Positions 36,459 through 45,199 of a DNA stretch of 64,000 nucleotides are shown here, piece after piece. The stretch's first letter is position 1. The number at the start of each line of letters is the position of its first letter. The DNA is taken from contig JAWKHI010000011.1 in NCBI GenBank assembly GCA_041394885.1, positions 108,799 through 172,798 on the forward strand, given 5' to 3'. A program made the translations under genes and the position numbers. The notes below the pieces were generated by a model. That model did no database searches, was not told where the DNA came from, and saw nothing but the letters and a program-made list of their open reading frames with translations. This stretch comes from DSOI01 sp041394885. Lineage in GTDB: Bacteria; Acidobacteriota; Terriglobia; Bryobacterales; Bryobacteraceae.

Positions 36459-39400
36459 ATGTTACGAGTTGTTCGGATATTTGCCGCTCTATGTATGTTG
36501 CCGGCGTTGGGATGGTACGTGTTGGCGCAACAGCAAGCTACGCTGACCGGGACCGTTAGCGACACCTCCGCGGCGCTGATTCCAGGCGCGCGGGTGACGC
36601 TGGTCAACGCGGCGTCGGGAGAAGAGTACGGTGCCACCACCAATGAAGTTGGCTCCTATACGATCCCGTTCGTAAAGCCGGGAACCTATTTGTTGTCGGC
36701 CGAGGCGGAAGGCTTCAAGAAGTCGACCCGGTCGAACATGCGGCTGGACACAGCATCGTACACGCGGGCTGACTTGTCGCTCGAATTGGGCGACGTCACC
36801 GAAACGGTTACGGTCGAGGCAGATGTGCCGCTATTGAAGACGGAGAACTCTTCCGTGGGTTCGGTGATTCAGAACAAGACGATCGCGAACATGCCGTTGC
36901 TGGGGCGGCGCGCGGCGCAACTTGTGCGGCTATCGGGATTCGTGGTGCAAACGGGGACCGGTTCGCAATTCCAGATTGCCGGGGGCCGGTCGAACAACGC
37001 CATGTGGACGCTCGACGGAGGGTCCACCCAGAACATATTGCTTGGGGTGGCTTCCCTGAACTTCGACCCGCCGATCGAGGCGCTGGAAGAAATGAACGTG
37101 GAGGTATCCAACTATAAGGCGGAGATGGGCCGGTCCGGCGGAGGCTTCATTCAGATGACCACCAAGGCCGGCACCAACAATTTTCATGGCGCGTTGTATG
37201 AGTTCATCCGGAACGACGCCATGGACTCGCGGCAGTTCTTCGCGGCGAGCAAACAAAAGCTGCGCCGGAACCAGTACGGGTTCGCGCTCGGCGGACCGAT
37301 CAAGAGAAACCGTAGCTTCTTTTTCGTGAGCCATGAGTGGACGCCGCAAACGACGGCGAATCCACGCATCGAGAACATACCCGCGCCGGCGGAAACGCGA
37401 GGCGACTTTTCGGGACTGCGCACGGCGATCCGCGATCCCGAGACCCGCCAACCAGTGCCGGGCAACATCATCCCCGCCAGCCAGATCGATCCGGTGGGGC
37501 TGGCCGCGGCCGGGTTCTGGCCGGCGCCGAACATCGACGGGCGCCCGAGCCGGAATCGGAACTATCTCGGGCTGGCGACGACAAAGGGCACACCCAAGAC
37601 ACTGTCGGTGCGCCTGGACCACAGTATCTCGGACCGCCACCGTGTGTTTGGCCGGTATGTCCACAACCTGAACACCAACAACGAGAACTTCGGCATATGG
37701 CCGGATCCGGTGCACAACGATGCGCGCATCGTCCGGAACGAATATTACAACTGGTCGGTGACGGGGATTTCCAACGTCTCGCCGACGCTGGTGACCGAAT
37801 ACCGGTTTACATGGAACAAACGGAAGTTCCATCCGATCATCGCGGCGAAGGGGCTGGGCCTCGCGCAGCAGATCGGCTTCCAGGGCGGCGATCCGGAGTT
37901 CTTTCCTGGATTCGGGTTCTCGGGCGGCATCCAGCGCATCGGGCGCGGCGGCGGACAGGAGCGCCGCCAGTTTCCCATTCGCGATAACCATATCGTGAAT
38001 AACTGGACGAAGGTGCTTGGATCTCACACGTTGAAGTGGGGCGGCGAGTTCCGGTGGTCCACCAATGACGATGAGAATCTGCCCACCGCCGGCGGCAACA
38101 TGAGTTTCAACAACAACGCCACCGGCGATCCGGTAGCGGCGCTGCTCTACGGATGGGTGGCGAGCGGCGCGCGCCAGCAGACGCTGCTGGTGCGAAGCCG
38201 GGCGAACTCGATGGGGATGTATCTGCAAGATGACTGGAAGGTCTCGCGGAAGCTGACTCTGAATCTGGGGTTACGGTACGATTTGGACACGCCGCGATTC
38301 GAGGCGATCGACAACCGCCAGAATTCGTTCGACACGGGCGCGGTCAATCCGGTGTGCGATTGCCTCGGGTTGGTTACGTGGTCCGGCCGGAACGCGCGCG
38401 GCGGCAGCAAGTACGCGCATAACTTCGTGTATGGAAATCTGGGGCCGCGGCTCGGCTTCGCGTACCGTCCGATGGATGGATGGGTAATTCGAGGCGGCGC
38501 GTCGATCGTATACACGGGGCAGTACGACCAGGCGACGCCCATCGTGGCCAACGCCGGATTCGCCATACAAGGCAACTTCGGTACACTGCGGCCCACCGAC
38601 GCCGCGTTCCGCTTGCGCGACGGGCTTCCGGCCTTGGCGCAGCCGTCCGAAGCAGACCTTGTTCCGGGCTTCGGCGCGGTGGCGATCGGAAAGTCGCCGG
38701 TATTTGCGCCGCAGTTTTTCGAGCCCGAAAACCGCCCGAATCCCTACCTGTTGACTTATAACTTGAACGTCCAGAAGCAACTTCCGAAAGAGATGTTGTT
38801 CGAGGTGGGATATCTTTCGACGCTCGGACGAAAGCTGACAATTCCGGGTACGGCGACCCTCAACCAGATCCATCCCAACCAGATCGCTCTGGTGGACACA
38901 CAGCGTATCGCGCCTCAGGTGCTGCGGCCGTTCCCGCAGTTTTCGAATGTGACGATGATCGCGCCGACGTGGGGGGCATCGGAGTACCACGGCGTCAATT
39001 TCCGGCTGGAGAAGCGATACTCGAACGGGCTGCAGTTCAGCATGAACTACACCTTTGCGCGGGCGATCGACAATGTGGAGGGCCGCAACGAACTGGCCGG
39101 GGAAGATGGCAACGCGCCGTTCGCCAACCAGTATGACCGCGCGCAGGCGTGGTCGCTCGGCGGGAGCCACATCCAGCACCGGTTCATCACCGCCGGCGTC
39201 TGGGACGTTCCGGTGGGGCGCGGACGGAAGTTCGAGTTCGGGAGCGGATTGGCGAACCAGGTGCTGGGCGGGTGGACGTTGGGGACCGTGATCGAAGCAC
39301 GGACGGGTCCCCCATTCAGCGCCTACTGGGGCAATGCAAGCCAGATCTATCCGACGGCGGCTCGCGTACGGGCCGACGCGGTCAAGGACTACGCGGCGAA

Positions 39401-39731
39401 TCCGGACTGGCGAAGTAACGTTCGCGGCGCCGCCTTCTTCGACACCTCGGGATTCGCCCGGCCGGCGCGATTCACATTCGGGACCGTGGGCCGCAACGCG
39501 TTCATCGGCCCGGGCGCGCTACGCGCGGATCTTTCTTTGATCAAACAGATCCGGATGCCGTGGGAGAACCATAGCCTCGAGTTCCGGGGAGAAGTGATCA
39601 ATTTCCCGAATCGGGCCAACTTCGCCACGCCGAATCAGAATCTCCAGGCGGCCAACTTCGGGACGGTAACCGGTTTGACGGCGGGGGCATCGGGCCGGAT
39701 TGTGCAGTTGGGGTTGCGCTACGCATTCTGA
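36459..39731 (+). CDS. TonB-dependent receptor with carboxypeptidase-regulatory-like N-terminus (Oar-like)
   Basis: 1090 residues from the ATG at 36459 (GGGGG upstream; an upstream in-frame ATG at 36402 is less likely). The signal peptide is MLRVVRIFAALCMLPALGWY. A CarboxypepD_reg-like beta-sandwich follows (ATLTGTVSDTSAALIPGARV), then a plug domain (NKTIANMPLLGRRAAQLVRL) and a long C-terminal beta-barrel ending LGLRYAF, with the terminal aromatic needed for BamA. This expanded family in Acidobacteria is thought to import complex glycans. A conspicuous regulated promoter precedes it. It is divergent from the PSCyt1/DUF1549/DUF1501 unit, suggesting joint regulation. Confidence 0.9.
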   Translation: MLRVVRIFAALCMLPALGWYVLAQQQATLTGTVSDTSAALIPGARVTLVNAASGEEYGATTNEVGSYTIPFVKPGTYLLSAEAEGFKKSTRSNMRLDTASYTRADLSLELGDVTETVTVEADVPLLKTENSSVGSVIQNKTIANMPLLGRRAAQLVRLSGFVVQTGTGSQFQIAGGRSNNAMWTLDGGSTQNILLGVASLNFDPPIEALEEMNVEVSNYKAEMGRSGGGFIQMTTKAGTNNFHGALYEFIRNDAMDSRQFFAASKQKLRRNQYGFALGGPIKRNRSFFFVSHEWTPQTTANPRIENIPAPAETRGDFSGLRTAIRDPETRQPVPGNIIPASQIDPVGLAAAGFWPAPNIDGRPSRNRNYLGLATTKGTPKTLSVRLDHSISDRHRVFGRYVHNLNTNNENFGIWPDPVHNDARIVRNEYYNWSVTGISNVSPTLVTEYRFTWNKRKFHPIIAAKGLGLAQQIGFQGGDPEFFPGFGFSGGIQRIGRGGGQERRQFPIRDNHIVNNWTKVLGSHTLKWGGEFRWSTNDDENLPTAGGNMSFNNNATGDPVAALLYGWVASGARQQTLLVRSRANSMGMYLQDDWKVSRKLTLNLGLRYDLDTPRFEAIDNRQNSFDTGAVNPVCDCLGLVTWSGRNARGGSKYAHNFVYGNLGPRLGFAYRPMDGWVIRGGASIVYTGQYDQATPIVANAGFAIQGNFGTLRPTDAAFRLRDGLPALAQPSEADLVPGFGAVAIGKSPVFAPQFFEPENRPNPYLLTYNLNVQKQLPKEMLFEVGYLSTLGRKLTIPGTATLNQIHPNQIALVDTQRIAPQVLRPFPQFSNVTMIAPTWGASEYHGVNFRLEKRYSNGLQFSMNYTFARAIDNVEGRNELAGEDGNAPFANQYDRAQAWSLGGSHIQHRFITAGVWDVPVGRGRKFEFGSGLANQVLGGWTLGTVIEARTGPPFSAYWGNASQIYPTAARVRADAVKDYAANPDWRSNVRGAAFFDTSGFARPARFTFGTVGRNAFIGPGALRADLSLIKQIRMPWENHSLEFRGEVINFPNRANFATPNQNLQAANFGTVTGLTAGASGRIVQLGLRYAF

Positions 39732-39764
39732 GGGATGGGGCGCGCGAGAGTAGGCCTCTCCAGA

Positions 39765-40772
39765 CTAGGGCGAAACCTCGAAGCTCGCTCGCCCCTGCGT
39801 GTCCGGATCCGGAAAGAACGACACGGCATTGGGCGGATAGACCATGGAGTGGTGGATCACTTCATCGGGATACAGATCCAGAATCCAGAACTGCGGTTTG
39901 GCGCCACTCTGGCAGGCGCTGCCCGCGACGTACTGCAATGGGCTGCCCGGTGTTGCTCGCGTCCACTGTGGCTGATGAACGTGACCGGCAAGGACCACAC
40001 AGGCGCCATTTTCACGCAAACTACGGGCGATTTTGTCGCGGTCTTTGAGGAAGAGGATTTCCTTTCCGGCCAGCTTGGGCGCACTCTCCGCCGTCATCTG
40101 GACCGGATGATGAAGAGTGACGATCACCACGCGGCCAGCCTTGCGATCGTCTCGCATCATGCCCAAGAGGGCGCCGAGTTGGTCCATGGGGATCTCACCA
40201 TTGGCGCGGCGGTGCTGGGCGTTTGGCGCACGGTTGGAGTCCATGCCATAGATAACCACGGCGCTCGTATCGAGGCGGCGCGGGTATGGCCCGCCATAAC
40301 GGGTGCTGAACGACAGGGCTTGCTTGGGGTCCCCACGGCTCCAGAGGTCATGGTTGCCGGGGATGTCGAGCAGGCTGCCGCTGAGCCCGTATTTGTCGAG
40401 GCCCAGACCATGCAGGCGGTTGGTATCAGAATAGTGGCCATGCGCGAGGAAGGTTGCGCCGGTGCTGAATTCGGCCTGCTTTCCCGACGAGGTGAGATCG
40501 CCGGAATGAACCACGGTGACCGGGACTTTCCGAGACTGGCGGTGCTGCACGATTTGGTGAAACGCCGCCGCCAGCGCGCAGGCGTAGGTGTAGCTGTGGG
40601 GGAACAGGCCCGTGAGGAGATTGACCACCGGCAGGTGGGGGAGCCCCTTGCGCCACCACTGTTCGTCTCTGGTTACGAAACTGGACCCGAAGTGGGGATC
40701 GGAGAAACGAATCAGGGTGCACAGGGGAGGCTCCGGCCGGAATAGCGTCCAGTCGAGCGAGGCTTCGTCCAT
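39765..40772 (-). CDS. Metallophosphoesterase
   Basis: A 335-residue calcineurin-like phosphoesterase. Metal-binding motifs are all present: FSDPHFG near residue 25, VVHSGDLTSSGK, DIPGNHDLWS, VTLHHPVQ and LAGHVHQPQW. Two-metal centre enzymes of this group hydrolyse phosphodiesters or nucleotides, but the substrate is not readable. No signal peptide is seen. It is convergent with the TonB receptor gene, 33 bases away, and lies 22 bases downstream of the hypothetical gene at 40795-41280, so the two may be cotranscribed. Confidence 0.85.
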   Translation of the reverse strand: MDEASLDWTLFRPEPPLCTLIRFSDPHFGSSFVTRDEQWWRKGLPHLPVVNLLTGLFPHSYTYACALAAAFHQIVQHRQSRKVPVTVVHSGDLTSSGKQAEFSTGATFLAHGHYSDTNRLHGLGLDKYGLSGSLLDIPGNHDLWSRGDPKQALSFSTRYGGPYPRRLDTSAVVIYGMDSNRAPNAQHRRANGEIPMDQLGALLGMMRDDRKAGRVVIVTLHHPVQMTAESAPKLAGKEILFLKDRDKIARSLRENGACVVLAGHVHQPQWTRATPGSPLQYVAGSACQSGAKPQFWILDLYPDEVIHHSMVYPPNAVSFFPDPDTQGRASFEVSP

Positions 40773-40794
40773 TTCGGCTGAGAAGGCAGCGGGA

Positions 40795-41280
40795 TTACAC
40801 TACAAAGTCGGCTTCGGATTGGATGTCCGCTTGCGGGCCAAAGTAAGGCGCCAATGGAAGATTGTAAGTGAGCCTGAACAAGCCTTGTTTGGCGTTCACT
40901 GATTGCCAGTGGCCGAACCCGCGGATTGCCGCGCCGGAAGGATAGGACTCGAGGAGTTCGCCGAGACCGGCCGTGAGCGCAATCAGGTACTGCTTCTGAC
41001 GGGCAGCGCCTCGAATTCCAGTAGAGGCGGCGATTTCGGAGAGGATGTCATGCTCAGAGAAATATTCGGAGGCGAAGCCAGAGTATGTGGCAACCTGCAT
41101 GGACGTTCGGTTGGTTCGGAGCACGTGGCCGCAGTACAGATTAGCGATTGCGCCGAGCGCTGCCTTCATTTGCGGGATGGCGGACTTTCGCAATCCGGCT
41201 ACCGAAGCCCCTTGTTCACAAAGAGCATACAGATCCAAGACCGCAGGTTGAGGTGTAGGCGCGTAGGCGGGAGTTGCCAT
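40795..41280 (-). CDS. Hypothetical protein
   Basis: 161 residues from the ATG at 41280, chosen for the AAGGAAG about 8 bases upstream; the open frame extends to 41319. It is mostly helical and uncharged, with two possible Cys (about residues 22 and 51), no signal peptide and no membrane segment. I do not recognise the family. It directly precedes the metallophosphoesterase gene. The distinct C-terminus (FRLTYNLPLAPYFGPQADIQ) might serve as a search handle. Confidence 0.55.
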   Translation of the reverse strand: MATPAYAPTPQPAVLDLYALCEQGASVAGLRKSAIPQMKAALGAIANLYCGHVLRTNRTSMQVATYSGFASEYFSEHDILSEIAASTGIRGAARQKQYLIALTAGLGELLESYPSGAAIRGFGHWQSVNAKQGLFRLTYNLPLAPYFGPQADIQSEADFVV

Positions 41281-41474
41281 CCCGAGCTTCCTTTCTACTC
41301 GAACATATCGGACGACCACATTCGAGCCAATAGATCTCCCTCAGAATCATATCAAATAGTGATACCGACGGACTCTAGGTTCGTGGCAAAGGCAGCATGA
41401 GCCGCGTCGCGTGCGCCCCCACGTGAAGGGCGGCCCCTTGTCGACCGTAGGGTCGCCGCAATTTCACGGGGCTA

Positions 41475-43085
41475 CTACGCGCCCCGCCGCCGGACTTTAT
41501 CCCAATCTTCGACGCCGCACTTGCCGGCCCACTCCTTGTACTTTCGTTCCAACTCGGCGGCTTTTCCCGCATTGCGCGCCACGAGGTTATTCATCTCGGT
41601 GCGGTCTGCCTTCAGATTGAACAGCTCCCATTGGTCCGGGTGACGGGAGACGAGTTTCCAGTCGCCCTGCCGGACGGCGCGGTTGCCTTCGTGCTCCCAA
41701 TAGATCTCGGAGTGGCCTTTGCGTTTCTTCCCGTCGAAGACGGCGGTGAGCGGCTTGCCTTCGAGCGGCGTGATGGTTTCGCCCTCATGGGTGGAGGGAT
41801 AGCGGGCGTTGGCCACGTCGCAGCAGGTGGCCATCACGTCGATGAGGTGGCCCGGCTGATCGGTCATGGTTCCGGTCTTCCGGATGCGACTAGGCCAGTG
41901 GGCGATGAAGGGTGTGGAGATACCGCCTTCATGGACCCAATGTTTGTACAGGCGGAATGGTGTGTTCGAGGCATTGGCCCAGGGGATGCCGTAACTCTGA
42001 TAGGTATCTTCGCCGCCCGGCATACGGGAAGGATCGTTGCCGAGGGCGACTGGTCCGCCGTCGCGGCGTTTCTTGGGGAAATGCAGTCCACGGCCGTTAG
42101 GCCCCAGTTCTTCGGCGCATCCTCCATTGTCGGCGAGTAACATGACGAGAGTATCTTCGAGTGCGCCGGCGCGATCGAGTTCGGCGAGGATGCGGCCGAT
42201 GCCTTGATCCATCCGATCGATCTGCGCCGCATAGACTTCCATCCGGCGCTGCTGCCATTCTTTGTCTGGCGCTTCGCTCCAGGCGGGTACTTTCGGGTCG
42301 CGCGGGGTGAGCGGCCAACGTTTGTCCACGATGCCCATCTCGATCATGCGGCGGTGGCGTTCCGCGCGCAGGGCGTCCCATCCGTCTTTGTACCTTCCGC
42401 GATATTTGGCGATGTCGGCTTCAAGGGCGTGGAGGGGCCAATGGGGCGAAGTGAAAGCGCAGTAGAGAAAGAAGGGGTCGGAGGCGTGGGTCTGGCTGTG
42501 ATCGTGGATGAATCGTGTCGCGTTTTGCGCGATGGCGTCGGTGTAGTAAAAGTCCTTCGTGCCGGGCTGAATGGCGTCGTTGTCGCTGGTGAGGGTAACC
42601 GGATCGTAGAAGCTTCCGGCGCCGTGTATGGTGCCGTAGAAGCGATCGAAGCCGCGCTGGCGAGGCCAGTTCTGCTTCGAATCGGTCACTGGAGTTACAT
42701 GCCACTTCCCTGACATATAAGTGCGGTAACCGGCGGGTTTCAATGCCTGCGCGATCGTGACCGAGCGAGGGCTGAGATCTCCGCGGTAGGCCGGCAGATC
42801 CGGGCGGCCCGTGTCGACCATGTGCCCGACGCCTGCCTGATGCGGGTAGAGTCCGGTCATGAGCGAGGCGCGGGTGGGGCAACACCGGGCGGTGTTGTAG
42901 AACTGGCGGAAGCGGACGCCGCGCTTGGCCAAACGGTCAATGTTCGGCGTGGCGACCTCACCGCCATAGCATCCGAGGTCGGAAAAGCCCATGTCGTCGG
43001 CCATGATGAGGACGATATTGGGTCGGCGGACCGCGCCCGGGAGGGCGGCGGCGGCGAGGGACGAAAGGAAGGTGCGTCGATTCAT
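41475..43085 (-). CDS. Arylsulfatase-type sulfatase, Tat-exported
   Basis: A 536-residue type I sulfatase. MNRRTFLSSLAAAALPG looks like a twin-arginine signal. The metal site starts with VLIMADDMGFSDLGCYGG, and the active-site Cys lies in CCPTRASLMTG, matching CxPxR, so it needs formylglycine conversion. Further motifs are YRTYMSGKWHV and LLADNGGCAEE. It probably removes sulfate from glycans outside the cytoplasm, consistent with the glycan-uptake theme of the TonB receptor. No FGE or anSME maturase is in the window. An 18-base palindrome lies 54 bases upstream. Confidence 0.9.
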   Translation of the reverse strand: MNRRTFLSSLAAAALPGAVRRPNIVLIMADDMGFSDLGCYGGEVATPNIDRLAKRGVRFRQFYNTARCCPTRASLMTGLYPHQAGVGHMVDTGRPDLPAYRGDLSPRSVTIAQALKPAGYRTYMSGKWHVTPVTDSKQNWPRQRGFDRFYGTIHGAGSFYDPVTLTSDNDAIQPGTKDFYYTDAIAQNATRFIHDHSQTHASDPFFLYCAFTSPHWPLHALEADIAKYRGRYKDGWDALRAERHRRMIEMGIVDKRWPLTPRDPKVPAWSEAPDKEWQQRRMEVYAAQIDRMDQGIGRILAELDRAGALEDTLVMLLADNGGCAEELGPNGRGLHFPKKRRDGGPVALGNDPSRMPGGEDTYQSYGIPWANASNTPFRLYKHWVHEGGISTPFIAHWPSRIRKTGTMTDQPGHLIDVMATCCDVANARYPSTHEGETITPLEGKPLTAVFDGKKRKGHSEIYWEHEGNRAVRQGDWKLVSRHPDQWELFNLKADRTEMNNLVARNAGKAAELERKYKEWAGKCGVEDWDKVRRRGA

Positions 43086-43138
43086 TTTCGCCCGTTCAGG
43101 GTATCATGCCGGGCTCACCGGCATGGCCGGCCGCTCCA

Positions 43139-43156
43139 GTGAGTATCGATACTCAC
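43139..43156. promoter_or_regulatory. Perfect 18-base palindrome GTGAGTATCGATACTCAC
   Basis: The sequence equals its own reverse complement over all 18 bases. It lies 54 bases upstream of the sulfatase start and 16 bases past the stop of the HupE-like gene, both on the minus strand. A zero-loop palindrome without a T-run is a poor terminator and a good binding site for a symmetric dimer, so an operator for the sulfatase gene is favoured. Confidence 0.5.
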
Positions 43157-43171
43157 CGCGGCCCAACCGGC

Positions 43172-44134
43172 TCAATTGCGTAAGCGAAGAAAGAACCATC
43201 CGAGCCCGATCCCGAGCAACACCCACGCCGCGGCTCGGGCCGCCATCGCCGGCAGAATGCGGGCCAACCGCGGCAACGCCCATCCCAACGCCACCAGCAG
43301 GACCACCTCCGTGGCCGCCACGCCCAGCAGCACCCACCCCACCTCGAACTCGCTCCCGGTGATGAACAACGAAAAGTAGAGTCCGTGAAACAACCCGAGC
43401 ACTCCCACTACCAGCCACCGCATCCCGGCTTCCGGCAGCAGTAGAATCTCCACTGCCAGATAGGCGATGGTGAGCGCGCACGCCGCCTCTACGAATTGAG
43501 GCGCCGGATCCCACCCAATCAGCGGCAGCGCCAGGCAAGACAGCGCTTCCCCCGCCAGTAGCATCACAGCCAGACGAACGAACTCGCGCCGTGAGCGCGC
43601 CGCCAGCACCAACGCGGCCAGGAACAGCCACTGCGCCGGGCCGCCCGCCGCGCGCAACGCTCCGGCCGCCGCCTGCTGCGTCGCCTGCTCCACTAGCGTC
43701 GGCGGGCGGAAGCGCAGTTGCGCCTTTGGGAACGAGAGATCCAGCACCGCCTGGTCAGACTTGCCGTCTAGCGTCCCCCGCAGCACGTGGACGTGATTGG
43801 GCACGGTCAGCGTGTGGAACGACGACGAGACCGAGAGGATTTCCACCGGCGCGGTGAATTCGTATTCCGCGGTGCAAACCAGTGCATTCTCCGCCGCGTC
43901 GTTCCGGCAATCGCCCGAAGTCCTCCGCGCCTCCGCCCCACCGGACGAGAAATGAATCGCGTTGAGCAGAGCCGGCCCGGCGTCTTTCACATGCTGCACC
44001 TCGTAGACCGGCATCCGGATCACGTACCGGGCGTGATCGCCCTCGATCGCGATCTCGCCGGTGGAGATGCTCACCATGTGCGCCGGCGCCGACGCCGCCG
44101 CCATCAGCATCCAAGCCGCGCTATGCCACCGCAT
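43172..44134 (-). CDS. HupE/UreJ-like membrane protein
   Basis: A 320-residue protein starting at the ATG at 44134 inside the 3' end of the AI-2E gene (14-base overlap). The first half is exported (signal around WHSAAWMLMAAASAPAH) and soluble. The second half has about six helices with LFHGLYFSLFI (near residue 250), the conserved HG-type metal-binding motif of HupE/UreJ-2 proteins. Those are candidate nickel/cobalt or other metal permeases. No urease or hydrogenase genes are near, so the substrate is open. Probably cotranscribed with the AI-2E transporter. Confidence 0.72.
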   Translation of the reverse strand: MRWHSAAWMLMAAASAPAHMVSISTGEIAIEGDHARYVIRMPVYEVQHVKDAGPALLNAIHFSSGGAEARRTSGDCRNDAAENALVCTAEYEFTAPVEILSVSSSFHTLTVPNHVHVLRGTLDGKSDQAVLDLSFPKAQLRFRPPTLVEQATQQAAAGALRAAGGPAQWLFLAALVLAARSRREFVRLAVMLLAGEALSCLALPLIGWDPAPQFVEAACALTIAYLAVEILLLPEAGMRWLVVGVLGLFHGLYFSLFITGSEFEVGWVLLGVAATEVVLLVALGWALPRLARILPAMAARAAAWVLLGIGLGWFFLRLRN

Positions 44135-45167
44135 CTTGCGCCTTCTGGTAACGGACAATCAGAATCCGGATCACCGCCATCACCGGAATGCAGAGAAGCA
44201 TCCCCGGCACCCCGGCCAATTGTTCGCCGGCGAGAACGCCGAAGATGATCACAAGCGGTGGCAGCGCCACTCCCTGCCCCAGGAAATGCGGCTGCAGGAC
44301 GTAGTCGAGGAACAACCGGTAGACGATCAGAAAAATCACGACCCAGGCCATATGCGGATAGCCGGCAATCGCCGAGACGAGCAGGATCACGGCCGCGGCA
44401 AACAGCGGGCCCGCGGCGGGAATGAACTCCACGAATCCGGCGAGCAGGGAAAGCAGCAGCGTGTAGGGCACGCCCATCACGCCCAGCACCACCGCGAAGC
44501 AAGCGAACGTGCATAAACCCAGCGCGACCAACGCCCGGATGTAGAGCACCAGCAGACGATGTACGTCGTCCAAAATCCCCTCGACCATCCCGCCCGCTTG
44601 CTGGCCCAGCAGTTCAATGAACCAGTGGCGCAGCGCCACCCCGTCCTTGAGAAAGAAGAAACTCAGAATCGGCGCCAGCACAACGAACACCACGCTCCCC
44701 AGCGCGCCCACCAGCGAGCGCGCCGTCTTGCCCACCATCGACATCAGGTCTTTCGAATGCGTCTCCATCTGCTCACTGAACCACTCGACGATCGCGGTTC
44801 GATGCTGCTTCAGCCACCAAGGCACCGGCAATGCGTCGATTTGCGCGGGGTCTTTCAGGTACGCCGGAATCTTCGTCGCCAGATCGTATCCTTCATCGGC
44901 CACCCGGGCGCCCACCGCCGTGGCCAGGCTGACGATGGTGGCGAGAAACACGAGGTACACCGCCAGCAGGGAGCCGTTGCGCGGCAGACGCCGGCGCGAA
45001 GCGATCCGGTCCACGAAGTCGACGATCGGCGTCAACAGGTAGGCCAGCAGCAGCGCCAGTATGAACAGGAGGATCACGTCGCGCAGCACGTAGACACCGG
45101 CCACCACGAGGACGGTCGCAATGACGGTCCAGGCGGCCCGCGCCGCGCGGAGATCCAAACCAAGCAT
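44121..45167 (-). CDS. AI-2E family transporter
   Basis: A 348-residue membrane protein with about eight helices in the PerM/TqsA arrangement. Visible family motifs are LLLAYLLTPIVDFVDR near the N-terminus, a soluble loop (residues about 95-160), PILSFFFLKDG, and LLAGFVEFIPAAGPLFAAAV followed by QPHFLGQGVALPPLVIIFGV. Members export signals, ions or act as Na+/H+ antiporters; nothing points to a particular one. It is the first gene of a two-gene unit with the HupE-like gene and is divergent from the cytochrome gene 32 bases away. Confidence 0.87.
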   Translation of the reverse strand: MLGLDLRAARAAWTVIATVLVVAGVYVLRDVILLFILALLLAYLLTPIVDFVDRIASRRRLPRNGSLLAVYLVFLATIVSLATAVGARVADEGYDLATKIPAYLKDPAQIDALPVPWWLKQHRTAIVEWFSEQMETHSKDLMSMVGKTARSLVGALGSVVFVVLAPILSFFFLKDGVALRHWFIELLGQQAGGMVEGILDDVHRLLVLYIRALVALGLCTFACFAVVLGVMGVPYTLLLSLLAGFVEFIPAAGPLFAAAVILLVSAIAGYPHMAWVVIFLIVYRLFLDYVLQPHFLGQGVALPPLVIIFGVLAGEQLAGVPGMLLCIPVMAVIRILIVRYQKAQDAVA

Positions 45168-45199
45168 AGGTTCTTATCGTAGCTGCTTGCGCAAATGAT

